This document shows, piece after piece, positions 54,287 to 64,000 of a DNA stretch of 64,000 nucleotides. The position numbers and the translations under genes were made by a program. The notes under the pieces are model-generated. The model had not been told where the DNA came from. It saw nothing but the letters and a program-made list of their open reading frames with translations, and ran no database searches. The stretch's first letter is position 1. Every line of letters starts with the position of its first letter. The stretch comes from Streptomyces sp. CG 926. GTDB taxonomy: Bacteria > Actinomycetota > Actinomycetes > Streptomycetales > Streptomycetaceae. The DNA is taken from contig NZ_QGGZ01000001.1 of assembly GCF_003148825.1 (NCBI RefSeq), positions 496,001 to 560,000 of the forward strand, in the 5' to 3' direction.

Positions 54287-55813
54287 CTACCAGCGGGTGT
54301 CACCGCCCGGCTCGCTCTCCAGCGCCCCACGGTCGAGGACGAGCAGACCGAGGAAGAACAGCCCGCCCAGGACGAGCAGTCCGACCACGACCACCACGGG
54401 AACCCGCGCCTCCCCCGGGGTCACGAGGACGAACAGCGCGAGCAGGGTCCAGGCGAGCGCGCAGACCGCGACCGGCAGTTCGAAGGCGCCGAGGTCGAAA
54501 GCGCCCTTCCGGCGGGTCAACCTGCCGCGCACCGCCAGGTAGAGGACGACCGTCGATCCGTAGATGAGGGCGGGCAGGATCGTGGACGCCGTGATCAGCT
54601 CCAGCAGCGCGGCGCCGGGCAGCGCGACCATCAGCAGGCACCCGATCGCGAAGATCAACAAGGTCGCCGGGACCGGTGTGCTCGTACGGGGGTCGACGCG
54701 GCGCATCAGCCGGGAGGCGGGGAAGCGGGCGTCGCGGGACATCGCGTAGACCAGCCGCGAGCAGGCGACCATCACCACGATCCCGGCGCCGAAGAACGCG
54801 AACGAGATCGCCACGAGGAGCACCTGCTCGGCGACCGCACCGAGGCGGTCGCGCATGATCGCCGCGACCGGCGAACCCTCGGCGCTGATCCGCGGGAGGT
54901 CCTCGATCGCGAGGGTGAGCGTGATCAGGAAGACCATGCCGAGGATCCCCGCGGCGACGACCGACCCCACGATCGCGCGGGGCACGGTGCGGTGGGGGTC
55001 CTTGGCCTCCTCGGCGAGGTTCGCCGCGGAGTCGAAGCCCACGAGGGTGGCGAGCCCCATGATCATCGCCAGCATCAGCCCGCCCCCGACGCCGAAGTAG
55101 TCGGGCGCGTGGGCGGCCACGCCCCGCGAGGTGAGGTTGCCCGCCTCGCCGCCGCCCGTGACCGCCACGGCGACGGCGAGGGCGATCGACACCACGACGA
55201 CGAGCACCACTTCGAGCCCCACCGCCGCCGAGTTGATCCAACCGACCAGGCGCATCGAGGCGATGGCGAGAACGGCCTGGACGAGCAGCACCACCAGGGT
55301 GATCACGCGGGCGGTGTCCTCGTCCGCCGCGATGCCGAACAGGGGCATGAACGCCTGGCTCGCGAGCGCGTTGTCGATGGCCACGACGGCGATCGCGAGG
55401 TAACAGAAGGTCAGCCAGCCGAACCACCAACCGATCCGCGGGCCGGCCAGCCGGGACGCCCATTGGTACGAGGAGCCGCTGAGCGGGATGCGGGCCGCGA
55501 ACTGGGCGACCACCAACGCCACCAGGGTCTGCCCCACGGCCGCGATCGGCCAGAGCCAGATGCCCACCGGCCCGGAGCTGCGCAGCACTTCGTCGTAGGT
55601 CGCGAAGACGCCGACCGCCACCGAGATGAAGGCGAAGGAGATCGCGAACACCTGGAAGGAGCCCAGCGTGCGCTTCAGCTCCTGGCGGTAGCCCCCGAGC
55701 TCGACGTCCGAGCCGTCCGCGCCGTCCGCGCCCCCGTCGCCGCGGCCGCCCCGCCTGCCTTGCGCGCCCTGCCCGCCCTGCTCGCCCTGCCCGCCCGCCG
55801 AAGCCCGCGTCAC
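54287..55813 (-). CDS. APC-family amino-acid permease
   Basis: A 508-residue transporter with about 12 membrane segments, of the APC superfamily (amino acid/GABA type). The first helix region is LGSFQVFAISFAFISVAVG, and TM6 has GLATLVGFDSAANLAEEAKDPHRTVPRAI, a family hallmark. The N-terminus (2-36) is a Gly/Gln/Asp repeat (GGQGEQGGQG and similar) with no counterpart in the family, coded by a simple-sequence tract. The start is a GTG at 55813; a later start would remove the repeat. Substrate unknown; the surroundings suggest a purine-derived or glyoxylate-related amine. Confidence 0.85.
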   Translation of the reverse strand: MTRASAGGQGEQGGQGAQGRRGGRGDGGADGADGSDVELGGYRQELKRTLGSFQVFAISFAFISVAVGVFATYDEVLRSSGPVGIWLWPIAAVGQTLVALVVAQFAARIPLSGSSYQWASRLAGPRIGWWFGWLTFCYLAIAVVAIDNALASQAFMPLFGIAADEDTARVITLVVLLVQAVLAIASMRLVGWINSAAVGLEVVLVVVVSIALAVAVAVTGGGEAGNLTSRGVAAHAPDYFGVGGGLMLAMIMGLATLVGFDSAANLAEEAKDPHRTVPRAIVGSVVAAGILGMVFLITLTLAIEDLPRISAEGSPVAAIMRDRLGAVAEQVLLVAISFAFFGAGIVVMVACSRLVYAMSRDARFPASRLMRRVDPRTSTPVPATLLIFAIGCLLMVALPGAALLELITASTILPALIYGSTVVLYLAVRGRLTRRKGAFDLGAFELPVAVCALAWTLLALFVLVTPGEARVPVVVVVGLLVLGGLFFLGLLVLDRGALESEPGGDTRW

Positions 55814-56080
55814 CCGGCCACCTCGCTCTCCACCGGCCCCGCAGCGGCTGCGGGGCCCGGCCAGTGTGCTGCGCCGGGCCGCTCAGCCCGGGCGAGCGGC
55901 GGCCGACGCACGCGACGACGCCCCGAACGGACGCGCCGTACGTCACCCCGGACATGAAGGAGCTCGTCCTGTGGTGCGGCCCGGGCCCGTCGGGGAAGCG
56001 GGCCGACGTCAGGGTGCTCGCCGTCCCCGTCCGGTTCCCGCAGGTGCCCTGAGGGCTCGGCGCCGCGTGGGGACGACGCG

Positions 56081-56122
56081 AACGGCCCCCGCCCCTCCGG
56101 AAGGAGGGACGGGGGCCGTCGT
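56081..56122 (-). terminator. gcl terminator
   Basis: AACGGCCCCCGCCCCTCC and its complement, with one bulge, around GGAA, 14 bases past the gcl stop. The part of the gap from 55814 to 56080 shows no gene beyond a short doubtful frame. Confidence 0.7.
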
Positions 56123-56136
56123 TCTGCCGCTGTCGA

Positions 56137-57924
<1,788 letters not shown>

Positions 57925-57956
57925 CGAGTTCTCCTGCGGGTCTGGCGGTCAGGCTT

Positions 57957-57992
57957 TTCCGTAATCCGGAAGTTTTGTTCTGCTATACGGAA
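57957..57992. promoter_or_regulatory. paired AllR-type boxes before gcl
   Basis: TTCCG-TAATC-CGGAA (57957-57971, perfect arms) and TTCTG-CTATA-CGGAA (57978-57992, one mismatch) start 21 bases apart, 33-68 bases upstream of the gcl ATG. The best pair in the window. Confidence 0.75.
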
Positions 57993-58191
57993 CAAGCTAA
58001 GCGGCGACTCCTGCGACGTCAAGGCGGTAGGGGACCCCGGAAGGCATGAAAAGCCGCAAGTCGGTCGCCGACTTGTACAAATCACTGATCCGTCGACGGG
58101 AATCCCCCGGAAAAGGCGCACGGCCACCCCTCGGCGGTCGCCGGTGGTGGAGCATGGACCTACGCACAGCGACGGAGGGGGTCCAGGTCTC

Positions 58192-59076
58192 ATGGCGGAA
58201 GCGGTACCGGTGCGCTGCCCGGCGTGCCTGCGCGAGAACGGCTACACCGCCCCGGTCTTCCCCTGCGCCTGCGGAAGCCCGGTCCATCCCCCGCTGGACC
58301 TGTCGGCGCCGCCGGTTCCGCTGACCCACCGGACGTGGTCGGACACCTGGGTGACGGTGCGCTGCACGACCTGCGGCCGGGAGAGCGAATGGCCGCATCC
58401 GGAGCTGGGCTGCGGTTCGTGCGGAACGGTGGTCCTCATTCCGGTGCACCCGCTGGAGGGGACGGGGTCCCCGGCGGGCCCGGCCGGCTCGTCGGCGACC
58501 GGCTCGTCGGCGACCGGCTCGTCCCCGGTGGGCGCCCGGACGGACCCGGACGGCGCCGGGCCGTGGCCGGCGGGAGGCCCGGTGAGCGGCCCGGCGGGAG
58601 GCCCGGTGAGCGGGACCACCGGCGGGGCGGGCGGGGCCGCCGAGGGGCGTCCGGCGCACATTCCGCCGCCGCCGGCCCCGCCCGTGCCGCGCCCCGCGTT
58701 CCGGCCGGTGACCATCCGTACGGCCCGCGACGCGGTGGCCACGGCCGCGCTGTACCTGCGCTGGCTCGGCTTCCGGGACGTACGGCAGCCAGACGGACGC
58801 CCGATCCCCGCGGCGACCGTGGACCTGCGGGCTCCGGGCCTGGTGGCCCAGGTGGACCCGACCACGGCGCCGGCCGGGCTGCGGGCGGTGGAGTGCGTCT
58901 GGCTGAACGGGCTGACGGCCTCCGCGACCAGCGTCTACTTCGCGCTCGCGGGCTATACGGAGGACGCCCGGGCCCGAGCGGACGATCTCGGGATACCTCT
59001 CTTCGTCATGGACCTGACGGGCATGCCGCAGCCGGTCAACGACCCGGCGGACGCGCTGGTCGGCCCGGACGCGTAG
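58192..59076 (+). CDS. zinc-ribbon plus Mrr-like domain protein
   Basis: A 294-residue protein. Two zinc ribbons open it: CPAC...CACG (about 9-27) and CTTC...CGSC (about 53-77). A Gly/Ser/Pro-rich linker (about 90-165) includes two ATGSS repeats. The C-terminal 110 residues (ALYLRWLGF, VDLRAPGLVAQVD, AVECVWLNGL, YFALAGYTEDARARADD) resemble Mrr-type PD-(D/E)xK domains that recognise modified DNA, though the usual catalytic Lys is not clear, so it may bind and not cut. Start ATG 58192. No partner gene adjoins it. Confidence 0.65.
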   Translation: MAEAVPVRCPACLRENGYTAPVFPCACGSPVHPPLDLSAPPVPLTHRTWSDTWVTVRCTTCGRESEWPHPELGCGSCGTVVLIPVHPLEGTGSPAGPAGSSATGSSATGSSPVGARTDPDGAGPWPAGGPVSGPAGGPVSGTTGGAGGAAEGRPAHIPPPPAPPVPRPAFRPVTIRTARDAVATAALYLRWLGFRDVRQPDGRPIPAATVDLRAPGLVAQVDPTTAPAGLRAVECVWLNGLTASATSVYFALAGYTEDARARADDLGIPLFVMDLTGMPQPVNDPADALVGPDA

Positions 59077-59164
59077 GCCGACCCGGAACGCGAGGACCCG
59101 GCAGGATCGGCAAGCTACCCCCTAAGCTCGTAGGCATTGCCTACTTCCTGCCCAGGAGAGCCCG

Positions 59165-59653
59165 ATGAGCCTGTACGACATCCCGCTGACCACCCTGTCC
59201 GACGAGCCCACCAGCCTGGCCGCCCACAAGGGCAAGGCGATCCTCCTGGTGAACACCGCCTCGCAGTGCGGGCTCACCCCGCAGTACTCCGGACTGGCCC
59301 GCCTGCAGTTCGCGTACGAGGCGAAGGGCTTCACGGTCATCGGCGTGCCCTGCAACCAGTTCGGCGAGCAGGAGCCCGGCACCGCGGAGGACATCCAGAC
59401 CTTCTGCGCGGCCGGTTTCGGCGTCACCTTCCCGATGCTGGAGAAGTCCGAGGTCAACGGCGAGAACCGGCACCCGCTCTACCAGGAGCTGGTGAAGACC
59501 CCGGACGCGGACGGCGCGGCCGGGGACATCCAGTGGAATTTCGAGAAGTTCCTGATCTCCCCCGCCGGCGAGGTCGTGGCGCGCTTCCGCCCGCGCACCG
59601 AGCCCGAGGCCCCCGAGGTCATCGCCGCGATCGAGGCGCACCTGCCCGCGTAG
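59165..59653 (+). CDS. glutathione-peroxidase-family peroxidase
   Basis: A 162-residue peroxidase. Cys35 in NTASQCGLTP is the peroxidatic residue (Cys instead of selenocysteine). NQFGEQEPG carries the catalytic Gln and WNFEKFL the conserved Trp and Asn. Cys81 (FCAAGFGVTFP) is placed as the resolving Cys, so it is probably thioredoxin-dependent, as Streptomyces lacks glutathione. ATG 59165, with GAGAGCCCG upstream. Monocistronic. Confidence 0.9.
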   Translation: MSLYDIPLTTLSDEPTSLAAHKGKAILLVNTASQCGLTPQYSGLARLQFAYEAKGFTVIGVPCNQFGEQEPGTAEDIQTFCAAGFGVTFPMLEKSEVNGENRHPLYQELVKTPDADGAAGDIQWNFEKFLISPAGEVVARFRPRTEPEAPEVIAAIEAHLPA

Positions 59654-59784
59654 CACCGCTGTCGGTACCCCCTCGGGTCGCAGGGTCGTCGTCCACGGGT
59701 CGCCCGCGCGCGGCGAGCCGTGGACGGCCCGAAGGCGGCCCGAAGCCCGTGGACGGCACGCAGGTGGCCCGTAGGCGATGGCGC

Positions 59785-61485
59785 TCAGTCCAGGTCGGCC
59801 TCGTCGTACTCCCCCGCCGACCCGGCAGCGGTCAGCTCCCGCAGCTCCACCCGGCGGATCTTGCCGGACACCGTCTTGGGGAGCTCGGCGAACTCGATGC
59901 GGCGGATCCGCTTGTACGGGGACAGCACCGCGCGGGAGTGCTCGAACAGCACCCGGGCCGTCTCCGGCCCGGGCTCCCAGCCGCCCGCGAGGGTGACGTA
60001 CGCCTTCGGGACCGCCAGCCGCAGCGCGTCCGGGGCCGGGACGACGGCGGCCTCGGCCACCGCCTCGTGCTCCAGCAGGGCGCTCTCCAGCTCGAACGGG
60101 CTGATCTTGTAGTCCGAGGCCTTGAACACGTCGTCGGAGCGCCCGACGTAGGTGAGGTACCCGTCGGCGTCCCGCGCGGCGATGTCCCCGGTGCGGTAGA
60201 GCCCGTCGGCCATGGCCTCGGCCGTGCGCTCGGGGTCGTCCCGGTAGCCGGTCATCACCCCGGCGGGCCGGGTGCGCAGGTCCACGCAGAGCTCCCCCTC
60301 GTCGGCGGACTCCTTGCCGGTGACCGGGTCGAGCAGGACGATCTCATAGCCGGGCGCCGGTCGGCCCATGGAGCCGGGCTTGACTGGCACCCCGGGGAAG
60401 TTCCCGACCTGGAGGGTGGTCTCGGTCTGGCCGAAGCCGTCACGGATGGTGACGCCCCAGGCCGCGCGGACCCGCTCGATGACCTCCGGATTGAGCGGCT
60501 CCCCGGCGGCCACGGCCTCGCGCGGGGGACGGGCCAACTTGGTGAGGTCGGACTGGATCAGCATCCGCCACACGGTCGGCGGGGCGCAGAAGGTGGTCAC
60601 GCCGTGCCGGTCCATCTCGGCCATCAGTCGCTCGGCGTCGAAGCGGGTGTAGTTGTGGACGAAGACGGTCGCTCCGGCGTTCCACGGGGCGAAGAGGTTG
60701 GACCAGGCGTGCTTGGCCCAGCCGGGCGAGGCGATGTTGAGGTGCACGTCGCCGGGGCGCAGCCCGAGCCAGTACATGGTGGAGAGGTGCCCGATGGGGT
60801 ACGAGGCGTGCGTGTGCTCGACGAGCTTGGGGCGGTCGGTGGTGCCGGAGGTGAAGTACAGCATCAGCGGGTCGGTGGCGAGGGTCTCGCCGTCCGGTGT
60901 GAAATCGCCGTCGGCGCCTGCCGTGTCCGCCAGTCGCAGCCAGCCGTCGGGGACCTGGTCCCCGGCGGCGATCCGGGTGTAGTCGCCGGGCACCTCGTCG
61001 AACTTGGCCGTGTCCAGGGCGCGCGCGATGACGTGGCGCACCTGGCCGCGCTCGACCCGGTCGCGCAGGTCGGCCGGGCCGAGCAGCGGGGTGGCGGGGA
61101 TGACCACGGCGCGCAGTTTCATCGCGCCGAGCATGACCTCCCACAGCTCGTGCTGGTTGCCGAGCATGACCAGGATCCGGTCGCCGGGCGCGACGCCCTG
61201 CGCGCGGAGCCAGTTGGCGGTGGCGCCGGACCGTACGGCGAGCTCCGCGAAGGTGAGGCTTCGGCCGGTGCCGTCCTCCTCGACGATGCGCAGGGCGTCG
61301 GCGTCGTTCCCGGCGGCGATGTGGTCGAACCAGTCCAGGGCCCAGTTGAAGCGGTGGGGGCGGGGCCAGGTGAATCCGGCATGGGCGGCCTCGTAGTCGC
61401 CGCGGCGTTCCAGTAGGAAGTCCCGCGCGGCAAGGAATCGGGAGGTGGCGTCGTCGTGCGTGCTCTCGGTCGTCATGACGGGCAT
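59785..61485 (-). CDS. medium-chain acyl-CoA synthetase-like enzyme
   Basis: A 566-residue AMP-forming synthetase (ANL superfamily) of the acetyl/medium-chain type. The AMP-binding P-loop is YFTSGTTDRPKLVEH, then GFGQTETT, YRTGDIA, and the C-terminal catalytic Lys in PKTVSGKIRR. Such enzymes activate fatty or aromatic acids; substrate unknown. ATG 61485 is preferred; a further ATG lies three codons downstream. No partner thiolase or dehydrogenase adjoins it. Confidence 0.9.
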   Translation of the reverse strand: MPVMTTESTHDDATSRFLAARDFLLERRGDYEAAHAGFTWPRPHRFNWALDWFDHIAAGNDADALRIVEEDGTGRSLTFAELAVRSGATANWLRAQGVAPGDRILVMLGNQHELWEVMLGAMKLRAVVIPATPLLGPADLRDRVERGQVRHVIARALDTAKFDEVPGDYTRIAAGDQVPDGWLRLADTAGADGDFTPDGETLATDPLMLYFTSGTTDRPKLVEHTHASYPIGHLSTMYWLGLRPGDVHLNIASPGWAKHAWSNLFAPWNAGATVFVHNYTRFDAERLMAEMDRHGVTTFCAPPTVWRMLIQSDLTKLARPPREAVAAGEPLNPEVIERVRAAWGVTIRDGFGQTETTLQVGNFPGVPVKPGSMGRPAPGYEIVLLDPVTGKESADEGELCVDLRTRPAGVMTGYRDDPERTAEAMADGLYRTGDIAARDADGYLTYVGRSDDVFKASDYKISPFELESALLEHEAVAEAAVVPAPDALRLAVPKAYVTLAGGWEPGPETARVLFEHSRAVLSPYKRIRRIEFAELPKTVSGKIRRVELRELTAAGSAGEYDEADLD

Positions 61486-61593
61486 CGTGCCGCCTTGGGT
61501 GTACGGACCACCAGTGCGGCGTCAGCCGCGAGTTGACGGCTCGGGGCCGTCCGGGACCGTACGGGACGGGGCCGTCCGGGGAGGGCGCGCGTA

Positions 61594-62751
61594 TCAGCCC
61601 TTGATCGCTGCGAACCGTACGGACACCCCACGGGCCCCGCCGGCCCCACCCATCCCCTCCGCCGACCCGTCCGGCGCCCCGTCCGGCGACCCGTCCGCCA
61701 ACGCAGCCACCATCAGCTCACCTTCGGCGACGATCTCCTCCTTCGCGGCCTTCGGGACCGGGCCGAACAACTCGACGGTGAGCGCCGTCCCTTCCAGCTT
61801 CCACAGGCCGGCGAGGAACCCGTCCACCAGCAGAGTGCAGTGGGCCTGGTTCCCCGTCCACGTACGCCCCTTGATCTCCGGGGGGACCACGCGGGTGCGG
61901 TCGGCGTGGGAGAGCAGGAGGTTGTCGAACTCCGGGAGGAAGCGGGGCGGGGCCGGCGTGTCCGCGTCCGGCCGGGGCGCGTCGGGCAGGTCGAAGAGCT
62001 CCACGCCGTTCTCGTCGCGGAAGACGAGCAGCCCGGGCCGCAACCGCTCGAAGGCCTCGCGCAGCCGGGTCAGTCCCGCCCAGGTCTGCATGTCCTTGAC
62101 GGAGGCGGGCCCGAAGGCGGCGAGGTAGCGCAGCACGACCTCGTCCACGGGCTGCGCGGCGCCGGCGGGCTTCCCGAGCCAGCTCTCGACGGTGGTGAGC
62201 CGGACCTGGCCGCTACGCCCCCACACGCCGCGCGGGGTGACCTGGACGAGCGGCAGCCGGCAGCGGGCGGCGACGGACAGCGACTGCGGGTCGGCGTCGG
62301 GCCATTCCTGGAGCAGTTCCTCGCGGATCTCGCCCATGGTGCGCGGCTCGCTCTCGACGAAGGCGCGGGCGCGCTCCGCGAGCCGGTCCAGATCCACTCC
62401 CGTGAGCCCTTTGCGGAAGTAGGTGATCTCGCGGTCGCGGGCGGGCTGGACCAGGGGTCGCAGGGTCAGGGCGTCGTGGGCGGTGTGCGTGTGGATCGTC
62501 GACCGCATGGTGACCATCCGGACGACCTCGCGGGATTCCATGAGCCCGGCCAGCTCGGCGGGCCGGAAGTCGGCGAGCCGGGCGTGCAGCTGGAAGTAGG
62601 GCGGCTTCACGTTCTGCGCCTGCAGCCCGAGCAGGTGCGCGACGGCGTCCCCCGCGGACATCTCGGCGCGGCTGAGCAGCAACTGGCGGGCGAGCGTGGC
62701 ACGGTTCAGAGCGCGGGTGTCGAGTACGGGGTGTGTCGTCCTGGAAGCCAT
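61594..62751 (-). CDS. winged-helix AlkZ-like protein
   Basis: A 385-residue protein of the HTH_42/AlkZ superfamily, built from tandem winged helices. AlkZ-type members are DNA glycosylases, some protecting antibiotic producers from DNA cross-links; the catalytic QxQ motif is present as LLGLQAQN (about residue 43). FRPAELAGLMESREVVRMVTMR and FLPEFDNLLLSHADRTRVV are further family blocks. The C-terminus is Gly/Ala/Pro-rich. No biosynthetic cluster for a DNA-damaging agent is beside it, so it is probably a general repair paralogue. Confidence 0.8.
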   Translation of the reverse strand: MASRTTHPVLDTRALNRATLARQLLLSRAEMSAGDAVAHLLGLQAQNVKPPYFQLHARLADFRPAELAGLMESREVVRMVTMRSTIHTHTAHDALTLRPLVQPARDREITYFRKGLTGVDLDRLAERARAFVESEPRTMGEIREELLQEWPDADPQSLSVAARCRLPLVQVTPRGVWGRSGQVRLTTVESWLGKPAGAAQPVDEVVLRYLAAFGPASVKDMQTWAGLTRLREAFERLRPGLLVFRDENGVELFDLPDAPRPDADTPAPPRFLPEFDNLLLSHADRTRVVPPEIKGRTWTGNQAHCTLLVDGFLAGLWKLEGTALTVELFGPVPKAAKEEIVAEGELMVAALADGSPDGAPDGSAEGMGGAGGARGVSVRFAAIKG

Positions 62752-62928
62752 GGCAGCAAGCTAGCCCCCTTTGCGGACAGCTTCCGTCCGCAACATCAAC
62801 CCGACACCAACACCGACCCCCAGCCTCAGGCGGACCGGAAACGGCCCTCCCCGAACCCGGACGCCCCTTTCTCCCCTATATCCTGCCCCTTGCCCGTAAA
62901 CACACGTTCGACCGGGAGCTGACCTGCG

Positions 62929-64000
62929 ATGTCGGAGCGTCCAGACCGCCGCCCCTCGCCGTCCGCCGCGAAGCGCGCGGGGTGGCGGCGCCCCGCCGAC
63001 CCGACCGCCGCCACCCCGCCGGCAGGACCCCCGACCGGCCCGCGGTCCGCACCGGCGGCGGCCGCTCCCCAGGACCACCGCAGCGTGATCGACTCGGCCG
63101 TCTACCGCGACGGCCGCCGGATCGCCTCCCCCGCCACCCTCGCCGAGACCTTCCGGCAGCTGCGCGAGGAGCCCGACGGGATGGCCTGGATCGGGCTGCA
63201 CCGCCCGACGGAGCCCGAACTCCACTCCCTGGCAGCCGAGTTCAACCTCCACGAAATCGCCGTCGAGGACGCCTTGGAGGCCCACCAGCGCCCCAAGCTG
63301 GAGCGCTACGGCGACACCCTCTTCGTCGTCCTGCGCGCCGCCCGCTACCTCGACGCGCAGGAGGAGGTCGACTTCGCCGAGCTCCACATCTTCGTCGGCC
63401 CGGACTTCCTGATCACGGTCCGCCACGGCGGCGCCCCGGACCTCTCCGCGGTCCGCCGCCGGATGGAGGGCAACCCGGAACTCCTGTCCCTCGGCCCGGA
63501 GGCGGCCCTGTACGCCATCCTCGACACGGTGGTCGACGGCTACGCCCCGGTCGTCGAGGGCGTCCAGACCGACATCGACGAGATCGAGACGGAGGTCTTC
63601 CGCGGCGACCCGTCGGTCTCCCGCCGCATCTACGAACTCTCCCGCGAGATCGTCGAGTTCCAACGCGCCACCCGCCCCCTGGTGGGCATGCTCCACGGCC
63701 TGATGGCGGGCTTCGCGAAGTACGGCACGGACGAGGAACTCCAGCGCTACCTCCGCGACGTGGCGGACCACGTGACGCACACGAGCGAACGCGTCGACGG
63801 CTTCCGCCAGGCCCTCACCGAGATCCTGACGGTCAACGCCACCCTGGTCTCCCAACAACAGAACGCCGAAATGCGCGCCTTGGCCGAGGCGGGCTTCGAA
63901 CAGAACGAGGAGATCAAGAAGATCTCCGCCTGGGCCGCGATCCTCTTCGCCCCCACCCTGGTCGGCACCATCTACGGCATGAACTTCGAAGACATGCCGG
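62929..64000 (+). CDS. corA: CorA-family magnesium transporter, 3' end missing
   Basis: The first 357 codons of a CorA-type divalent-cation channel; the frame runs off the window edge. A Pro/Arg-rich N-terminal extension (about 1-50) is followed by the alpha/beta cytoplasmic domain (FNLHEIAVEDALEAHQRPKLE), a long helix with QQQNAEMRALAEAG, and the first membrane segment ending in the pore signature YGMN (GTIYGMNFEDMP). The second membrane segment lies outside. ATG 62929 has GGGAG ten bases upstream. Confidence 0.93.
   Translation, partial: MSERPDRRPSPSAAKRAGWRRPADPTAATPPAGPPTGPRSAPAAAAPQDHRSVIDSAVYRDGRRIASPATLAETFRQLREEPDGMAWIGLHRPTEPELHSLAAEFNLHEIAVEDALEAHQRPKLERYGDTLFVVLRAARYLDAQEEVDFAELHIFVGPDFLITVRHGGAPDLSAVRRRMEGNPELLSLGPEAALYAILDTVVDGYAPVVEGVQTDIDEIETEVFRGDPSVSRRIYELSREIVEFQRATRPLVGMLHGLMAGFAKYGTDEELQRYLRDVADHVTHTSERVDGFRQALTEILTVNATLVSQQQNAEMRALAEAGFEQNEEIKKISAWAAILFAPTLVGTIYGMNFEDMP

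Noticed and set aside
55864..56052. Short plus-strand frame before the gcl terminator
   Set aside because: The product is Pro/Arg-rich in its first half, there is no clear ribosome site, and no family is recognised.
58046..58324. Plus-strand frame starting at 58046 before the zinc-ribbon gene
   Set aside because: It overlaps the start of the better-supported gene at 58192 in another frame and its second half is Arg/Ala-rich noise.
59137..61416. Very long open frame on the plus strand opposite the acyl-CoA synthetase gene
   Set aside because: It is the antisense of a well-supported enzyme; such frames are common at this GC content and the translation is His/Arg/Gly-rich.

Overview
The window is 64 kb of very GC-rich actinobacterial chromosome, almost certainly Streptomyces. 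The evidence is strongly G/C-biased third codon positions, frequent GTG/TTG starts, ATGA/GTGA stop-start overlaps, a TTA (bldA-type) codon in one regulator, Streptomyces-type intergenic repeats, and the gene content (secreted hydrolases, an AllR purine regulon, MocR and NarL-type regulators). No rRNA, tRNA, CRISPR array, prophage or complete transposase was seen.

Layout. (1) 1-8.5 kb: a C-terminal fragment, a cytochrome P450, an OmpR-type two-component system with a GerMN-like lipoprotein, then cell-wall genes (murJ, a FemABX transferase, an L,D-transpeptidase-like lipoprotein). (2) 8.6-13.9 kb: a secreted CocE-type hydrolase, an orphan glutamate-type ABC ATPase, exonuclease III, an MBL-fold hydrolase and small hypotheticals. 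(3) 13.3-19.2 kb: a sugar or polyol ABC importer operon (binding lipoprotein, permease, single-domain ATPase, ROK kinase) divergent from a Gfo/Idh/MocA dehydrogenase. (4) 19.2-28.5 kb: accessory region with an EamA transporter, a carboxylesterase, three copies of a 165-168 bp palindromic MITE-like repeat and, between two 96%-identical direct copies, a cassette coding for a secreted ribosome-inactivating protein, a secreted protein with two tandem aegerolysin-like domains, two very small secreted proteins and a divergent LuxR-type regulator that carries a TTA codon. (5) 28.7-32.4 kb: allantoicase, allantoinase and the IclR regulator AllR. (6) 32.4-38.6 kb: an ABC exporter divergent from a NarL-type two-component system, a MocR regulator, a small protein and a MobA-like nucleotidyltransferase. 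(7) 38.6-44.1 kb: malate synthase, a secreted SGNH hydrolase, an SRPBCC protein, a VOC protein and an exonuclease/Mth938-like fusion. (8) 44.2-57.9 kb: purine and glyoxylate catabolism (NCS2 permease, 8-oxoguanine-deaminase-type amidohydrolase, uricase, HIU hydrolase, OHCU decarboxylase, a small HTH regulator, hydroxypyruvate isomerase, tartronate semialdehyde reductase, catalase, APC permease, glyoxylate carboligase). (9) 58-64 kb: an Mrr-like zinc-ribbon protein, glutathione peroxidase, an acyl-CoA synthetase, an AlkZ-like protein and the start of a CorA transporter.

How the genes work together. Regions 5, 7 and 8 form one pathway: purine uptake, urate to allantoin to glyoxylate, and glyoxylate to malate or glycerate, with catalase to remove the peroxide made by uricase. 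Two palindromic operator classes tie it together. One is a pair of TTCCR-N5-YGGAA boxes whose starts are 21 bp apart, found before allB, aceB, hyi and gcl, with one full box plus a half-site before katA. The other is TCAAC-N5-GTTGA, before allB, aceB, katA and uraD. The most unusual part is the MITE-bounded toxin-like cassette at 22.5-27.0 kb, which looks like a movable secreted RIP plus aegerolysin module under developmental (bldA) control. All functions are inferred from sequence reading alone; no database searches were possible.
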